From: Trifolium pratense
Lineage: Eukaryota > Streptophyta > Magnoliopsida > Fabales > Fabaceae
Direction: 5' to 3'
Assembly: GCF_020283565.1 (NCBI RefSeq)
Contig: NC_060060.1
Coordinates: 21,452,001 to 21,516,000 of the forward strand
Length of the DNA stretch: 64,000 bases
How positions within the stretch are numbered: position 1 is the stretch's first letter; each line of letters opens with the position of its first letter. The notes beneath the pieces are model-generated. The model was not told where the DNA came from, searched no databases, and saw only the letters and a program-made list of their open reading frames with translations. Below, piece by piece: positions 1 through 11,722 of this stretch. Both the position numbers and the translations under genes were made by a program.

Positions 1-749
1 AATGCCCGCACGCTATCATCACACCTTGCATCCATGTCAACCGATGCTCATGTGTCACTTGAACAACTTCAAACATCTGTGAAACCACCTTCAGGCCATC
101 GTTAGGCTCCAACAATTCCAGTTTAGTTACATCACCTAGTAAACCTTGTATCACTAGTCCAACCAAACTCATGTCACTAACAAGTACCCACCCGAAGATC
201 CACAACTTAACCAAAACATGAGAATCACCGTTAGTAACAGATGCATAACCAATAATAGTAGAACTATCTAACAAGTAATCTACATACTATCTATGCATCA
301 AAGTTCAAGAAAATACCTCGCATTGTGTTAAAAGAAACTCACCCATAACTTGAACCTTACAAGCTTTCCGTCACCGAGATGAACAACTCCACCTTCAACT
401 AGCTCTAGGGATTCAAATTTCTTCTTCAAACACATGTGATAGGAGCTTCCAAAGTCCATGACTCAACACTCCACCGATTCCCAACTTCCACTAGCACCTC
501 CGCATCATAATAAGTTGTTGTTTCAGACGTAACTCGAGTATTCTTATCAGTATCACCGCTTCTCCAGACTGATGTTGAGTATTATTACCACCGCATCTCC
601 AGGCTGACCTTGTGTAACCCAAATTGCATCACCATATCCTTGACTTGATTTCCCACAAGCCAAACGTGATTCTTCCATTAGTTTTCTCTAGCCTAAACTT
701 CACAGCGGACTCCCTACTCCTGAATCAAACCAAGAGCTCTGATACCAGT
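1..749 (-). mobile_element. Internal region of a minus-strand LTR retroelement, cut by the window edge
   Basis: This stretch lies just inside the LTR at 750-1201. On the minus strand a primer-binding site, TGGTATCAGAGCTC (plus positions 734-747), matches the usual complement of plant initiator-methionine tRNA, so the element reads right to left and runs off the window. No open frame of useful length is visible. It is either 5' untranslated sequence or a decayed gag. The family cannot be named, although this primer site with a 452-bp LTR is typical of Copia. Confidence 0.6.
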
Positions 750-1201
750 TGTTGGGAAAAACCGGCATAGAGAAAATAAATGAACGCAATCAACAACACA
801 AGAATATAACGTGGAAACTCCAAATCGGAGGAAAAAAACCACGGCCGTTGTCAAAACCGACAACCAGAGAATAAACACTATGTGAAAATTGTTACAACAC
901 ATAGACTACCCTCAACCTTCCCTTGGCCCCCAATACACCCACACTCTCCAAAGCAAATACCTAACTACATCTCTCAACCCTCTAATACAAGAGTACAAGA
1001 GAAAAACAAAAAAGTCAGATATAAGCTTAAAGTGCTACTGACGGGTGCAATTATAAACAAAGAACTTAGGTCCATTATATAGTCTTGATTCCCTCACTGC
1101 TTCACCATTCTAAGCGATGTGAGACTTCTTCAATATAATTTCTTTGACCTTTTTTTTTCTTCATTAGCAATGTGGGACTTACATTGCAATCAACCCCAAC
1201 A
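750..1201 (-). repeat. LTR (452 bp), 5' LTR of the minus-strand element
   Basis: The ends are TGTTGGG and CCCAACA, a perfect 7-bp terminal inverted repeat of the TG...CA type. Two bases beyond the left end is the tRNA primer-binding site. On the minus strand a TATA-like ACTATATAATGG lies around 1070-1085. The other LTR is outside the window, so neither age nor target duplication can be judged. Confidence 0.75.
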
Positions 1202-2447
1202 TGACAAACCACTCGTAGAAACAGCAATGAGAATTAATTTACTAAAAAATTAATCACTTTCAAGATATATGAGAACTTAATTTATTCGATCCACATGGCA
1301 TTGCCTTAAGATTTTGTGGTAAGAGCTGAGACCTACTTTACCTTTTCATAATTTGATAATTTGAGGGTATTTACCCATCAACCAATGAGAACAAACTATA
1401 TAAGTGAATTTGCACGTGGTATCCACAACTAACTTGTAACAAACTTTTAGATTTTCATGTGAATTTGCATATTGCTTGTTTGTTATGGGTTGATGGATAA
1501 ATACCTCAAATTATGATGGAGTAAATTAGAAAAAACCTCTCATAAATTTATTATTTCGGGGATGAACTAAATTTTTCTATAGATAATCTGTACACCAATT
1601 TGCTAATTGCATTGAGATGAAGCATTGACTTTCCATTATTCTAAAGATATAGACAAATTCAATCAATAACATTATTACTAGAATAAAACTTTATATGTGA
1701 AATCTACCTTGGAACATGTTTACGCGTTAACCTTTTTGATTTAGGATGCTAAAGTTCCAATTTGCTAACTAATTGTGATTGTGATAATAATATGATGTCA
1801 ATTAAGCATCTAGGAAAGAAAACAAAAGACACAGCTAATAAGCAAATAAGAAAAGATACAAATTATTAAGGATTTTTAAATTTAAAAAATTTGGTACTTG
1901 TTGCAAACATATGCATCATCATTCACATGAAAGATTACTGGTTATGGCCATAGCAAACAAAAGAATAGACAAAAACACATTGGCCCATGAATTCTTCCAT
2001 TCGTTTGCTCAATAACTATCTTTGTGTTTCAAATTGTAGTCCGCAGCTGTAATTTTGCGCAATAGCGCGAGGGACTACATTTTTCTCATTTTGACGCAAT
2101 ACAAATGTTTGTAGTATAATCGCAAATGCGCACCGTAATTTAAAAAATATGATTAACGTCTAAGTCTTAACATAACATAATGCCTGGAACGCGCGACCTG
2201 TGTGGATGCACGAGTATAGTATATCATTAGTTGTAACATTTAGAAGACAATGTCAGATTGCATTCAAGTTGTTAGCAAACCATATGTAAATTTGCAGCAT
2301 ATTAACATAGCAATCAATAGAGGTCCATAAAATAATTAAAGAAACTAACTAAATTATAAAACATAAAATTTTTAACATATGAGTCATCTAGAAAAACTAA
2401 TTTAACATAATGTAAAAAAAATAAAAAAATATCAAAGAGATAAATTT
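1202..2447. other. Intergenic, AT-rich, with one MITE-like palindrome
   Basis: No coding frame is supported here. The only structure found is the inverted-repeat element at about 1329-1530. The rest is plain AT-rich sequence between the LTR and the 3' end of the membrane-protein gene. Confidence 0.6.
1329..1530. repeat. MITE-like inverted repeat, copy 1
   Basis: The left arm (CATAATTTGA...GTATTTACCCATCAACC) is the imperfect reverse complement of the right arm (GGTTGATGGATAAATACC...CAAATTATGATGG). A second copy with the same arms lies at 8404-8597. The superfamily is not clear because I cannot fix a target duplication. Confidence 0.55.
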
Positions 2448-3266
2448 TCAAATTGGTTTGAATGTTGTAGGAGAAGATGTCAAAGGTAAAACCTGAGAAG
2501 AACTTGAAGGAACCTTTTTGCTTTCTGTAACTTTTGTTACATAAGTTGAACTTTTAACCTCAGATTCTGGAACAGAATCATGATTCTCTTCTAATGTTTT
2601 TCTTCTAGATTCTTCCATCAATCTTCTATACCATTTCTCTTCTGCATCTCTTAAAAACTTGAACTTTGGTGGTGGTGAAGATCTAAACAACCTGTTGAAT
2701 TCAGATTCTGCTGTAGATTCAAACAAAGGATTATTAAACCCTTGATGCTTATAAGATTCAAGAGGGTCTAAAGAACACTTCATAGAAGAATCGATAAAAT
2801 CACTTAAACTCTTCGTTCTCGAACCTTTTCGACTTCTACCACACTTAGATTTACCATCTTCAGATTCCAAATCTTCTTTAGTTTCTTCAGTAATTGTAAA
2901 CAAAAATCTTGGTGGACCAGGAAGATTATGCAACCTCATTAATTCCAATTCCAAACTTTCTTCACCATTGGATTTCAAAAGCATATCTTTACCATTAACA
3001 CCTAATTCCAAATCTTGTTCATGATTTGTAGCTTCTTTGTCTCTAATTACACTATTAGTAGTGTCATTAGCATGCAAAGAACATGATGATTTCTTCCAAC
3101 ACAACCAATAAGACACTCCTTTTGAATAATTACTTTGTTCCATTTCAATATCTAAATTTGTTCTTCTCTTCTTCCACCACAAGAAATAGAAAATTTGCAC
3201 AAATAAGCAAAGTATGAAGAACCCAAAAACAAGGCTTAATGTTAGACATAAACCACCAAAAGCCAT
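2448..3266 (-). CDS. Single-pass transmembrane protein of unknown function (272 aa)
   Basis: Complete single-exon frame starting at the first ATG (3266). Residues about 5-31 form one hydrophobic helix rich in Leu, Phe and Val, followed at once by KKRR, a positive stop-transfer cluster, so the rest should be cytosolic. The hydrophilic part has a conserved-looking block LPGPPRFLFTITEETKE at about 115-131, an acidic run after it, a basic KGSRTKSLSDF stretch near 147-157, NPLFES near 179, and SPPPKFKFLRDAEEKWYRRL near 197-216. I recognise this layout as a plant-specific family of small membrane proteins with no assigned role, but cannot name a member. Base use and the absence of stops or frameshifts suggest a functional gene. 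It has no operon-like neighbours; the next sequences on both sides are intergenic or transposon. Confidence 0.8.
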   Translation of the reverse strand: MAFGGLCLTLSLVFGFFILCLFVQIFYFLWWKKRRTNLDIEMEQSNYSKGVSYWLCWKKSSCSLHANDTTNSVIRDKEATNHEQDLELGVNGKDMLLKSNGEESLELELMRLHNLPGPPRFLFTITEETKEDLESEDGKSKCGRSRKGSRTKSLSDFIDSSMKCSLDPLESYKHQGFNNPLFESTAESEFNRLFRSSPPPKFKFLRDAEEKWYRRLMEESRRKTLEENHDSVPESEVKSSTYVTKVTESKKVPSSSSQVLPLTSSPTTFKPI

Positions 3267-3996
3267 GACCTATTTTTATGTTGTTGGAAATTTCACATCT
3301 TCATCTATATTATCAAATATCAAATATACTATAGTCTAAGATATAGAAGAAAAAAAGAAGCAAAATTAAAGGCCCAAATGTTTCGGTGATATTAAGGAAA
3401 TAAATAAAAATAATATCCGACAACAAAATCTAATTACCTAGGAGTTAGCTAAAATTTAAAACACTAGAGGATGGACCATGCAGCTTCTTGGAGTGAAGGA
3501 CTAATGTTTGAAAGATATTGGTACTTTTTTTTTAGACTCCCCAAACACACCCTAGCTTAATGGGAATTTTTTTCTTCTACGGGGAAAGTCTTACCATACA
3601 ATTTTATGGCTTATGAGTTGTGTCAATTGACACATTTATCATCAAAACGCGGAAATCAAGAAGCTAAAGCCACAAAACTTATATAAACATAAATAACAAA
3701 ATAAGTGTCACTATCTAAGGAAAGGAAAATAAATATATTTTGATGAAAAAGTATAGGTTATAAAGAGAGAGCTTTTTTTGTGGAGTTGTCAGTTGTGTGA
3801 TAAGGGTGGGGGGTGGGGGGTGTGGGAGTAATTTTTTGCAAAATTTGGATGGAATTGGAGAGCACGTCACATGAGTTGGTAAAGGCGTATGTGTCACTAT
3901 TGTCAACTAAAGAGAAAAGATATGTACTGAGAAAAAAAATCACTTATTTATGTAAATATATGATTTTATTTTTAGGAGAAAAAAATATATTGATTT
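3267..3996. other. Upstream region of the membrane-protein gene; no gene seen
   Basis: AT-rich sequence with short homopolymer runs and a G-rich patch near 3805-3825. It should contain the promoter of the gene at 2448-3266, but I cannot point to a convincing TATA box. Short open frames here overlap each other on both strands and look like chance. Confidence 0.5.
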
Positions 3997-4172
3997 TGTT
4001 AACAAGATTGAACATGTAGAAACATAGAGAAAGATAAAACCCTTGAACTTAGGGTTTCAATAGAATGAACAAAACTTAGAAACATAAGAGTTACAATAGA
4101 GTATATAAACTAAAGATTTGAAAAGACCACACTACCCTTACATAATAATATAATAATTACTATTCTCTAACA
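3997..4172 (-). repeat. 3' LTR of the Copia element (176 bp)
   Basis: Begins TGTTAACAAG and ends CTCTAACA on the plus strand. It matches 7944-8119 with one visible difference (T versus G in the AAAGATAAAAC/AAAGAGAAAAC segment). The adjacent polypurine tract, AGGGGGGA on the minus strand, confirms this as the 3' LTR. Confidence 0.93.
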
Positions 4173-4185
4173 TCCCCCCTCAAAC

Positions 4186-6162
4186 TCAAGATGCAGTGAT
4201 AGGGAGCATCGAGAGTTTGTCAATCAAGAAACGAAAACGTTTAATAGAATGCGTCTTCGTGAACAAATCAGCAATCTGCAAGGATGAAGAAATAAAAGGC
4301 AAAGTTATGGTTCCATGCTGAAGATGATGACGAGTGAAATGACAATCAATTTCAATGTGCTTAGTGCGTTCATGAAATACTGAGTTATGGGCAATTTGAA
4401 TGGCACTTTTGTTGTCACAATACATAGGAGTTGGTTCAGAAAGAGCAACACCCATATCAGAAAGTAACCAACGCAACCAAACAATTTCAGTTGTCGTGGA
4501 TGCCATAGCACGATATTCAGCTTCAGTAGAAGAGCGGGAGACAATGTCCTGCTTTTTGCTCTTCCAAGAAATGAGAGAATCTCCAAGAAAGATACAAAAC
4601 CCTGTGGTAGACTTATGGTCGGTAGGATCACCAGCCCAATCTGCATCAGAGTAAGCACGCAACTCTAAAGAAGAAGATGATGGAAACAAAAGGCTTTGAA
4701 ACTGAGTTCCCCGAAGATAACGAAGAATGCGAAGCACGGCTGCCCAATGCACAGTAGTGGGAGAAACAACAAACTGACTCACAACATGCACCGCATAAGC
4801 AATATCAGGTCTAGTAATAGTGAGATACACCAAACTTCCAACCAGAGTACGATACAAAGTGGGATCTGATAGAGGAACGCCATCAGATGGAACATATTTC
4901 ACATTCAACTCTAGAGGACTATCTACTGCTCGAGTATCAGAGAGGCGAGCCTGCTCAAGAATGTTGGCAATATACTTGGATTGAGATAGAAGATAACCCC
5001 GAGGAGAGTATGCAACTTCGATTCCCAAGAAATAGCGAAGAGGGCCCAAATCCTTCATCTCAAATATTTTTGCTAACTTTATTTTCAATTCATTAATTCC
5101 ATCAACATCATCACCTGTAATAATCATATCATCGACATATAAGGAGAGTATAATACGACCATGAGAAGTTGTCCTAACAAATAAAGCAGAATCATAATCA
5201 CTAGAGCTGAATCCAAGAGATATAATTACAGTAGAGAACTTCTCAAACCAAGCTCGGGGAGCTTGTTTTAGACCATATAATGCTTTCTTCAACTTACACA
5301 CTTCCTCCTGATTATGAGAAACACCTGCTGGAGGTACCATATAAACTTCCTCTTGAAGATCACCATTTAGAAAAGCATTTTTAACATCCATTTGAAAAAT
5401 ATGCCACTGACGAACAGATGCAACAACAATAAGAGTACGAATAGTAGTCATCTTGGCCACAGGAGCAAATGTTTCTTCATAATCTATACCATATTGTTGA
5501 GAGAATCCCTTAGCCACTAAACGAGCTTTGTAGCGCTCAACCGACCCATCAGACTTGGTTTTAATCTTGTATACCCAACGAGACCCAATAGGACGTTTTC
5601 CTGGTGGAAGAGGTACTATGTCCCAAGTATTTGTCTTGTGCAAAGCAGCAAGTTCCTCATCCATAGCCTTCTGCCAAAGGGGATCAATAATAGCTTCTTG
5701 ATAGGAAGATGGCTCAAATAAACTGTGAACAGAGGTTAAGAAAGAAGCAAAAGAAGCAGAATAAGTTGAATAAACAAAATCAGGCAACTGAGTAGACTTA
5801 CGATCACGAAGAGGATAACGAGGAGGAGGAGGTAGTGGTGGTGACGGAGGAGGTGCAGTAGGAACAACAGTCACGGGAGGTTGTTGAGTAGTCGTTGGGG
5901 CAGAAGGGACATATGTATCTGGAGTAGCACTAGTATCATCCCTGCAGTTCTCAAGATTACAATCACTAGAAATATCATCATCAATGCCAAAAGGATCAAT
6001 ATTAATTAGTTCAGACATGCTAGGAGTATTCGAATCAGAGGAAAGAGAGAAAAAAGGTATGTGCTCAAGAAACACAACATGACGAGAAACATACAATTTT
6101 TTACTTGAAGGATCATAACAACGATAACCCTTTTGACCTTCACCATAACCAAGAAAAAACAC
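4186..6162 (-). pseudogene. Copia Pol, C-terminal part: integrase tail, reverse transcriptase, RNase H
   Basis: Open for 658 codons from a GTG, which only marks the frame change. After a Pro-rich linker the reverse transcriptase has RWVYKIK, FQMDVKNAFLNG and the catalytic YVDDM. RNase H has SDADWAG, STTGFCIFLG and SSTEAEYRAMA, so its acidic residues are present. The frame is the continuation of 6140-7561: an extra T in a six-T run (minus strand, about 6149-6155) separates them. Without that base the integrase would run on into GYGEGQKGYRCYDP. The protein would act in cytoplasmic particles of the retroelement. Confidence 0.9.
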
Positions 6163-7561
6163 ATATTGTTGAACGAGGAGACAATTTATTACGTTCTACT
6201 TGTGGACGAAGAACAAAACAAGTAGAACCAAAGACTTTCAAAGAAGAATAATCAGGAGTGAAACCATACAACTTTTCAAAGGGAGACAAACCTGCGGTGA
6301 TTGATGACGGAATTCTATTAATAACATGAACAGCTGTGCGAATTGCTTCGCCCCAAAACTCACATGGAACTGAAGCAGACAATAAAAGTGAACGAGCAGT
6401 TTCAACAATATGACGATGTTTCCTTTCAGCAACGCCATTTTGTTGAGGAGTATCGGTACAAGAAGTTTGATGAATAGTACCATCATAAGCAAGTAACTCA
6501 GAAAATTTATTAGAAGTATACTCACCACCTAAATCACAACGAAAACACTTTATGACAGCATTATGTTGGGTTTTAACCATAGCACGAAACATATGATAAA
6601 TATCAAAGAACTCAGAACGATTTTTCATAAGATAAACCCAACAATAACGAGTATGGTCATCAATAAATGAGACATAATATCTTGACCCACCTTTGGTAAG
6701 AACCGGTGATGGACCCCACACATCAGAATGAACCAAATCAAAAGGTGCTTTGGACACAGAAACACTTTTGTTAAAAGGCAAGGCAGAAAATTTTGCAAGT
6801 TTGCAACCACAACAATCAGAAATATCATTAATTTGCAATTTTCCTAAAGCTCCAGTAGAGGCTAAATATTTTAATCTAGATGCTGAAACATGACCAAGAC
6901 GAGAATGCCACAAATAAAATTTAGAAGATGATAAATTCAAACGAAAAGATGATAAATCAATAGTGGAAGTAGAAGTTGAGGCTACGGTATCTGGAACTTT
7001 CAGCTCATCCAAAACATAAAGTCCCCCATGTCTACGACCACTCCCAATCAACCTCCCAGATTGTGTATCCTGCACATAACAATGAGTGGAAGAAAACATA
7101 ACCGAGTAACCAGAATCACACAATTGACTAACAGAAACAAGACTCAACGTGTGATTAGGAATATAATAAACATCAGAAAGAAACAAATTAGACGTGGACA
7201 CTGACCCAACTCCTGCTATTGGCATAGGAGTACCATCAGCAGTCATAACTGACATGGATGACTTAGAATTTAAAGACAAAAAAGACTTATGATCATATGA
7301 CATATGATGAGATGCTCCAGAATCAAGGATCCATATAGAAGAAGATATACCTGACAAATTAGATGGGGTTAAACCTTCCATAGACGAGACAGAAGTAGCA
7401 TGTGGCTGAGTGGCAAGAAACTTTTGGAACTGCTTAGCAAGATCAAATACTCGTGAAGTAGTCTCACATGGATATACACAATCAATACCAGAATTAATAG
7501 GGAAAGGAGCAACCAAAGAATGAGTCATAGCCATATCAAACTTCAACAATAAATCAAACAC
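6140..7561 (-). pseudogene. Copia Pol, N-terminal part: protease and integrase
   Basis: 473 codons ending prematurely at the homopolymer frameshift. The protease has the Copia-type active site DSGASHHMS at about residues 80-88. The integrase zinc site follows (WHSRLGH...CCGC), then the catalytic acidic triad region (HSDVWGP, DDHTRYCW, DLGGEY) and PQQNGVAERKHRHI. The 79 residues before the protease contain no recognisable Gag or zinc knuckle, although Copia elements normally have a Gag of about 250-350 residues in this frame. Gag was therefore deleted before or at insertion. Confidence 0.9.
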
Positions 7562-7943
7562 TAAAAAAAATCAACCAAATATCACAATGATAAATCCACA
7601 ATGCAAAATCCAAGAATCCAATTAATCATCTACCACCAGTAGTTATACTTCAAGTGCCAAATACAATAACAGAATGAAATTATGCAAATAGATTCGGTGG
7701 GTCTCCAACAAATTGACTTCCTAATTGACTTTATCCCAACAATAACTTTATCCCAAATTGATTTCCAACAACCAATGAAGTACCGACCTTCAATTCTTGA
7801 TCAACGGAAAAAAAAAATAATAATTTGCAGCGGCATAAATCCAATTTTTCAATTTGCAAAAGCTCGTTTATCTCTTCAGCGGAAGCACCGCAACTCTTTA
7901 TTTTCTTTCTATTATTACCAATCAACCAAGCTCTTTGATACCA
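7562..7943 (-). other. 5' untranslated leader of the Copia element, gag missing
   Basis: About 380 bases between the 5' LTR and the Pol frame. It starts with the tRNA primer-binding site at plus 7930-7943. No Gag-like frame is visible, so this is leader plus the scar of the gag deletion. Confidence 0.6.
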
Positions 7944-8119
7944 TGTTAACAAGATTGAACATGTAGAAACATAGAGAAAGAGAAAACCCTTGAACTTAGG
8001 GTTTCAATAGAATGAACAAAACTTAGAAACATAAGAGTTACAATAGAGTATATAAACTAAAGATTTGAAAAGACCACACTACCCTTACATAATAATATAA
8101 TAATTACTATTCTCTAACA
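7944..8119 (-). repeat. 5' LTR of the Copia element (176 bp)
   Basis: Near-identical partner of 3997-4172, ending CTCTAACA directly before the right target duplication GATTT. Confidence 0.93.
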
Positions 8120-8124
8120 GATTT

Positions 8125-9233
8125 GATTATTGTATGATGATTTGATTTTTGTATGATTTTTGTATCATTTTGATTTTGAATTGTGTGTATCATCAATCAA
8201 TGTTCTCACAAGAAAGATATATCTCAAATATTTTTATAAAATAGTTTTTAATTTTAGATATTTTAAAATTTTATTATTAAAAAAATTGTAACCTAATTTT
8301 ATCTTATTTTGACAAAAAATTGTAACCTAATTATAAAATAGTTAAAATGACTTTTGATAAAAAAATAATTAAACCGATTTGAAGGTTTTTTTTATAAGGT
8401 TTTTTTTCTAATTTGAGTCATTCATAATTTAAAGGTATTTACTCATCAACTAATGAGAATAAACTATATACGAATCCAAAAGTTTGTAACAAATTAATTG
8501 TGAGTACCACATGTAAATTCACTTATGTGATTTGTTCTCATTAGTTGATGGATAAATACCCTCAAATTATGAAGGGGATAGACTGGACCTCGCCTTTTTA
8601 TAAAGCATTTTCTTTAATAAAAAATTATAACAAAAAGATTAAACAGTTTAAAAATCATTTGAAAAAAAAAATATAAAAATGGCAAGGGTAGAACTAGGGC
8701 CGGGTTGAGATTGAGATGAGATTATAATTGGTAAACATGTAAATTAAATTGGTACTTTAAAGTGAGTTGAGAATCACATTTCAAGTCTATTTGTAGCTTG
8801 CTGAAAATGCATAAAGCATTTTAAAAACTTGCAAAAGAAGGACAAGTTATGTTATATGTGGGGATGCCAATAGTGCTCACAATTATTTGATGAAATTTGA
8901 TTTATATTCCTGAAAGCAATTAGGAAGATAACAAATGTTCTTTGTCGAGCCTTACAAAAATAAGATTATGATGTAATTAATGATATGGATTTGGTTCGTT
9001 CAACAAAGTGTCTTATTCAAAACTTAAGATAAAATAGTTAGGATAATTTACTAATAATGACTTCTTTTTGTGAGACACATGATATTGAAATTCTAATCTC
9101 AATGATCATTCAAATGCATGATTTCACCAAATCCAGGTCACATGAGTGTTTACATCAATATCCAACCTGATTTCACCAAATCCAAAAGTACAATCTTGTG
9201 AAGGATTTTGAACCCAAAAAATCGTCAATTTTA
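8125..9233. other. Intergenic, AT-rich; one MITE-like palindrome
   Basis: No gene is supported. It contains copy 2 of the inverted repeat (8404-8597). The remainder is AT-rich with no open frame worth reporting. Confidence 0.55.
8404..8597. repeat. MITE-like inverted repeat, copy 2
   Basis: Arms TTTACTCATCAACTAATGAG and CTCATTAGTTGATGGATAAA are inverted repeats around a short loop. They match the arms of the element at 1329-1530, so the two are copies of one small family. Confidence 0.55.
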
Positions 9234-9415
9234 TCTCTTATATTATAAGCTTGTCCCGTTTTGCTATTATTAACCCTAATTTTTTTCCCGCTCATTTTCC
9301 CTATCATTTTACCCTAACATTAATTCAAATAAAATGTTAAAAAATACCTCACTAAGAATCAAACCCACAACTTTTAACTCACCGTGTTAAATATTTATTA
9401 TTATTATTAGCTTCC

Positions 9416-9417
9416 TA

Positions 9418-9505
<88 letters not shown>

Positions 9506-9514
9506 GTTATTATT
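9416..9514. repeat. (ATT)n microsatellite inside the Helitron
   Basis: About 100 bases of nearly perfect TTA/ATT triplets, with one TTG interruption near 9505. Confidence 0.9.
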
Positions 9515-9606
9515 AATTCAAATAAAATATTAAAAAATATCTCAGCAAGAATCGAACCCACAACCTTTAACTCACCATGCTAAATATTTATTATTATTAG
9601 CTTCCT

Positions 9607-9614
9607 ACTACTAC

Positions 9615-9684
<70 letters not shown>
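9607..9684. repeat. (ATT)n microsatellite, second array in the Helitron
   Basis: Begins with a few CTA triplets and continues as perfect ATT repeats. It follows the second copy of the duplicated segment. Confidence 0.9.
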
Positions 9685-9685
<1 letters not shown>

Positions 9686-10304
9686 TCTAAACTTGCTCCA
9701 AAATGCTAACCCTAAACCTTTTTTTTCCCTCTCATTTTTCCTCTCTTTTTCATGTGGTCCATTATATTAAAAAAAAAAATACAAATTTGTCTAGCATGAA
9801 AATCGAACCCGCATCCCTTTACTTTTTTCTTTTGCGATGACTATATTAATAAGAGTCACGGACAATCTCTTAAGCATGTTGGGATATATCTTTTGTCGAC
9901 AATGTTTTTACATGGACAGTTGTATGTTGCAACTTCAAGAGTTATTTAAAGAGAATGATTAAAAATATTGATTATCGATGAAGACGGTGAAAATACGAAT
10001 AAAACTTCCAATGTAGTATATAAAGAAATATTTCGTAATACACCATAATTTATGTTGTATGAACATTTATCTAAATTTATTGTCGAACCAATATTTAATG
10101 GTACTCGACTTTTTATATACGTTTTAGTGTTAACAATTTATATCTTATTTTTTTTCATATTACTGCTGATTAGACCCGTGCACCGCACGAGTCAAAGTTC
10201 TAGTTGTTTAGTTATGCTTCTTTTTAGGGTAACCTAATCTATTAAATTAAAACATCCAAGATAAAATAACAACATTTTGTAAATTAAAATAAAACATCAC
10301 AAGA

Positions 10305-10410
10305 TCAGTTGTCATCCTCATCAAATGACGATCCATTGACTGATACTTCAGTTGCTTCATTGTCACTAACTTCATCACCAGAGCCATAATTTGCAAGGAA
10401 TATTCTAACA
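10305..10410 (-). pseudogene. Possible C-terminal exon of an acidic protein (fragment)
   Basis: On the minus strand one frame reads a short acidic tail with NYGSGDEVSDNEATEVSV and DEDDN before a TGA (plus 10305-10307). The composition looks protein-like, but the piece is only about 35 codons and no upstream exon is found. It may be a gene remnant or chance. Confidence 0.25.
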
Positions 10411-10429
10411 ACAACATAATGGGAGAGTG

Positions 10430-10980
10430 CAAAGGGAGAATTGGAGAAATTAGACTTAATAAAAGAGGGGTATTTTGGGGATATTGGGGGGTTGGGGTTG
10501 TATGAAGTAGGAGCCTATATTTCAGGTACAGCCCACCATAATAATAAGCCCAATTTGTATCTATTTAAACCCGAATCGTGCTTTTCGCACCCCATAAAAT
10601 TCCCCAGTCACCCCCTGAAATGACCAAACTATCCCTCTCGCTTTTTAGGATGCAAGCACTTTTTTGCACTCTAAGTAGTAAGTGACAATATTTGTAACTC
10701 AAACTCAACGTCTGCACCCTCTAGAATAAAAAAAATCATGAGAAAATGAGTTCGCATTCTAGGAAGCGAACTCAGCTTACAGTTTTCTATCTAGAAAGCG
10801 AAATCTTTTTTTCATGATTTGTTTTCATTCATAGGGGGCGATGAAATTGGATTTGAGTATAAAATATTGTCACTCGCTATGTTGAGTGCAAACTGAAACC
10901 CAATTTGCTATTTAGAGTGCGAGGTCAGTTTACATTTTTACACTTTAACTAGTGTACCTTATAAAAATGTGGCCACTCTC
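10430..10980. other. Intergenic; no gene seen
   Basis: Contains several loosely repeated phrases (CTAGAAAGCGAA, CTAGGAAGCGAA, TTTAGAGTGCGA) between about 10670 and 10930 that look like a degraded tandem or inverted repeat. No frame or RNA gene is supported. Confidence 0.45.
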
Positions 10981-10983
10981 TTA

Positions 10984-11722
10984 GAGCATCTCCAATAGTG
11001 ATACTACTTTGGGTATTATACATTACTAACAAAGAGTCCCTACAATGTCATGTAATACTTATGCAACTTATACATATTTTGCTCCAATGGTCTTACCACT
11101 TTGAATATCATACATTAATAATTAGTGAGTGGTCCCTCTTATATTTATGTTTTTAACGGTGCCTTATTTAAGGTATTGTATCATCAATTTTGATACCCTC
11201 CATGTCACATCATGAAACTCCGATGATAAAAATAAGGCTTAATTAGTCTATTGATCCCTTAAAGACATTTTAGGTTTCACAATGGTCCCTTAAAGAAAAA
11301 TAAGGCCCGGATCGGTCCCTTAAAGAAAAGAAAGATCCAGATTGGTCTCTTAAAGACATATTTGTTTGTCATACTCATATTGGTCATTTTTGTTAAATTT
11401 TAACCTCGGATATAACAAAAAAATTCAATGGTCAAAATTTTAAAAATTAATAAGGTCTTTGGTGGACCACATACATTTAATGAGATCCACAATTCAGTCA
11501 ATTAAAACTAACGTTTTTTTGTAAAAAATTGACGGAAAAGACCAATGTGACAAACAAATGTGTCTTTAATGGACCAATTCAGACTTTTTTCTTTTCTTTA
11601 AGGGACCATTGTTAAACCTAAAATGTATTTTAGGGACCAATAGACTAATTAAGTCTACAAATAAATAAGGTATGTATCATTAGCTTATGAAACTCTCTAT
11701 GATACGCTTATCGGAGATGCTC
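10984..11722. mobile_element. PIF/Harbinger-like MITE, TTA target duplication, host to a foldback element
   Basis: The ends are GAGCATCTCCAATAGTGATAC and its near-complement GTATC...GGAGATGCTC at 11700-11722, flanked on both sides by TTA (10981-10983 and 11723-11725). A 3-bp TTA duplication with such short inverted repeats points to the PIF/Harbinger group. There is no transposase. About 420 bp of its interior is another inverted-repeat element (11236-11656). Confidence 0.65.
11236..11656. repeat. Foldback (long inverted-repeat) element nested in the MITE
   Basis: The left arm contains GGCTTAATTAGTCTATTG, GTCCCTTAAAG several times, and GACATTTTAGGTTT. The right arm is its reverse complement (AAACCTAAAATG..., CTTTAAGGGACC, CAATAGACTAATTAAG). 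Arms exceed 100 bp around a short centre near 11400-11500. Similar 'rest of the loop' MITEs are common in legumes, but the class is uncertain. Confidence 0.6.

Larger units (their letters stand above)
3997..8119 (-). mobile_element. Ty1/Copia LTR retrotransposon, gag-less, minus strand (4.1 kb)
   Basis: Flanked by the 5-bp target duplication GATTT (3992-3996 and 8120-8124). The LTRs are 3997-4172 and 7944-8119, each 176 bp, and differ at about one position, so insertion is recent. Minus-strand order is 5' LTR, primer-binding site TGGTATCAAAGAGC (plus 7930-7943), protease, integrase, reverse transcriptase, RNase H, polypurine tract (plus 4173-4180), 3' LTR. The domain order PR-IN-RT-RH is the Copia order. 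No gag is present: the frame begins just before the protease. With a frameshift as well, the copy cannot be autonomous. Confidence 0.95.
9234..10203 (+). mobile_element. Short non-autonomous Helitron with a helicase 3' fragment (970 bp)
   Basis: The 5' end is TCTCTTATATTATAAGC after an A; the 3' end is a hairpin (GACCCGTGC-ACC-GCACGAGTC) followed by TTCTAG and then T. TC start, hairpin, CTAG end and insertion between A and T are the Helitron signature. Positions about 9853-9960 resemble the helicase tail and downstream region of the larger copy at 58384-60708, so this is an internal-deletion derivative. A segment of about 95 bp plus an ATT microsatellite is present twice (about 9322-9510 and 9516-9684). 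Confidence 0.85.

Noticed and set aside
714..1082. Frames of 62 and 66 codons near the left edge
   Set aside because: Both lie across an LTR on opposite strands and show no domain.
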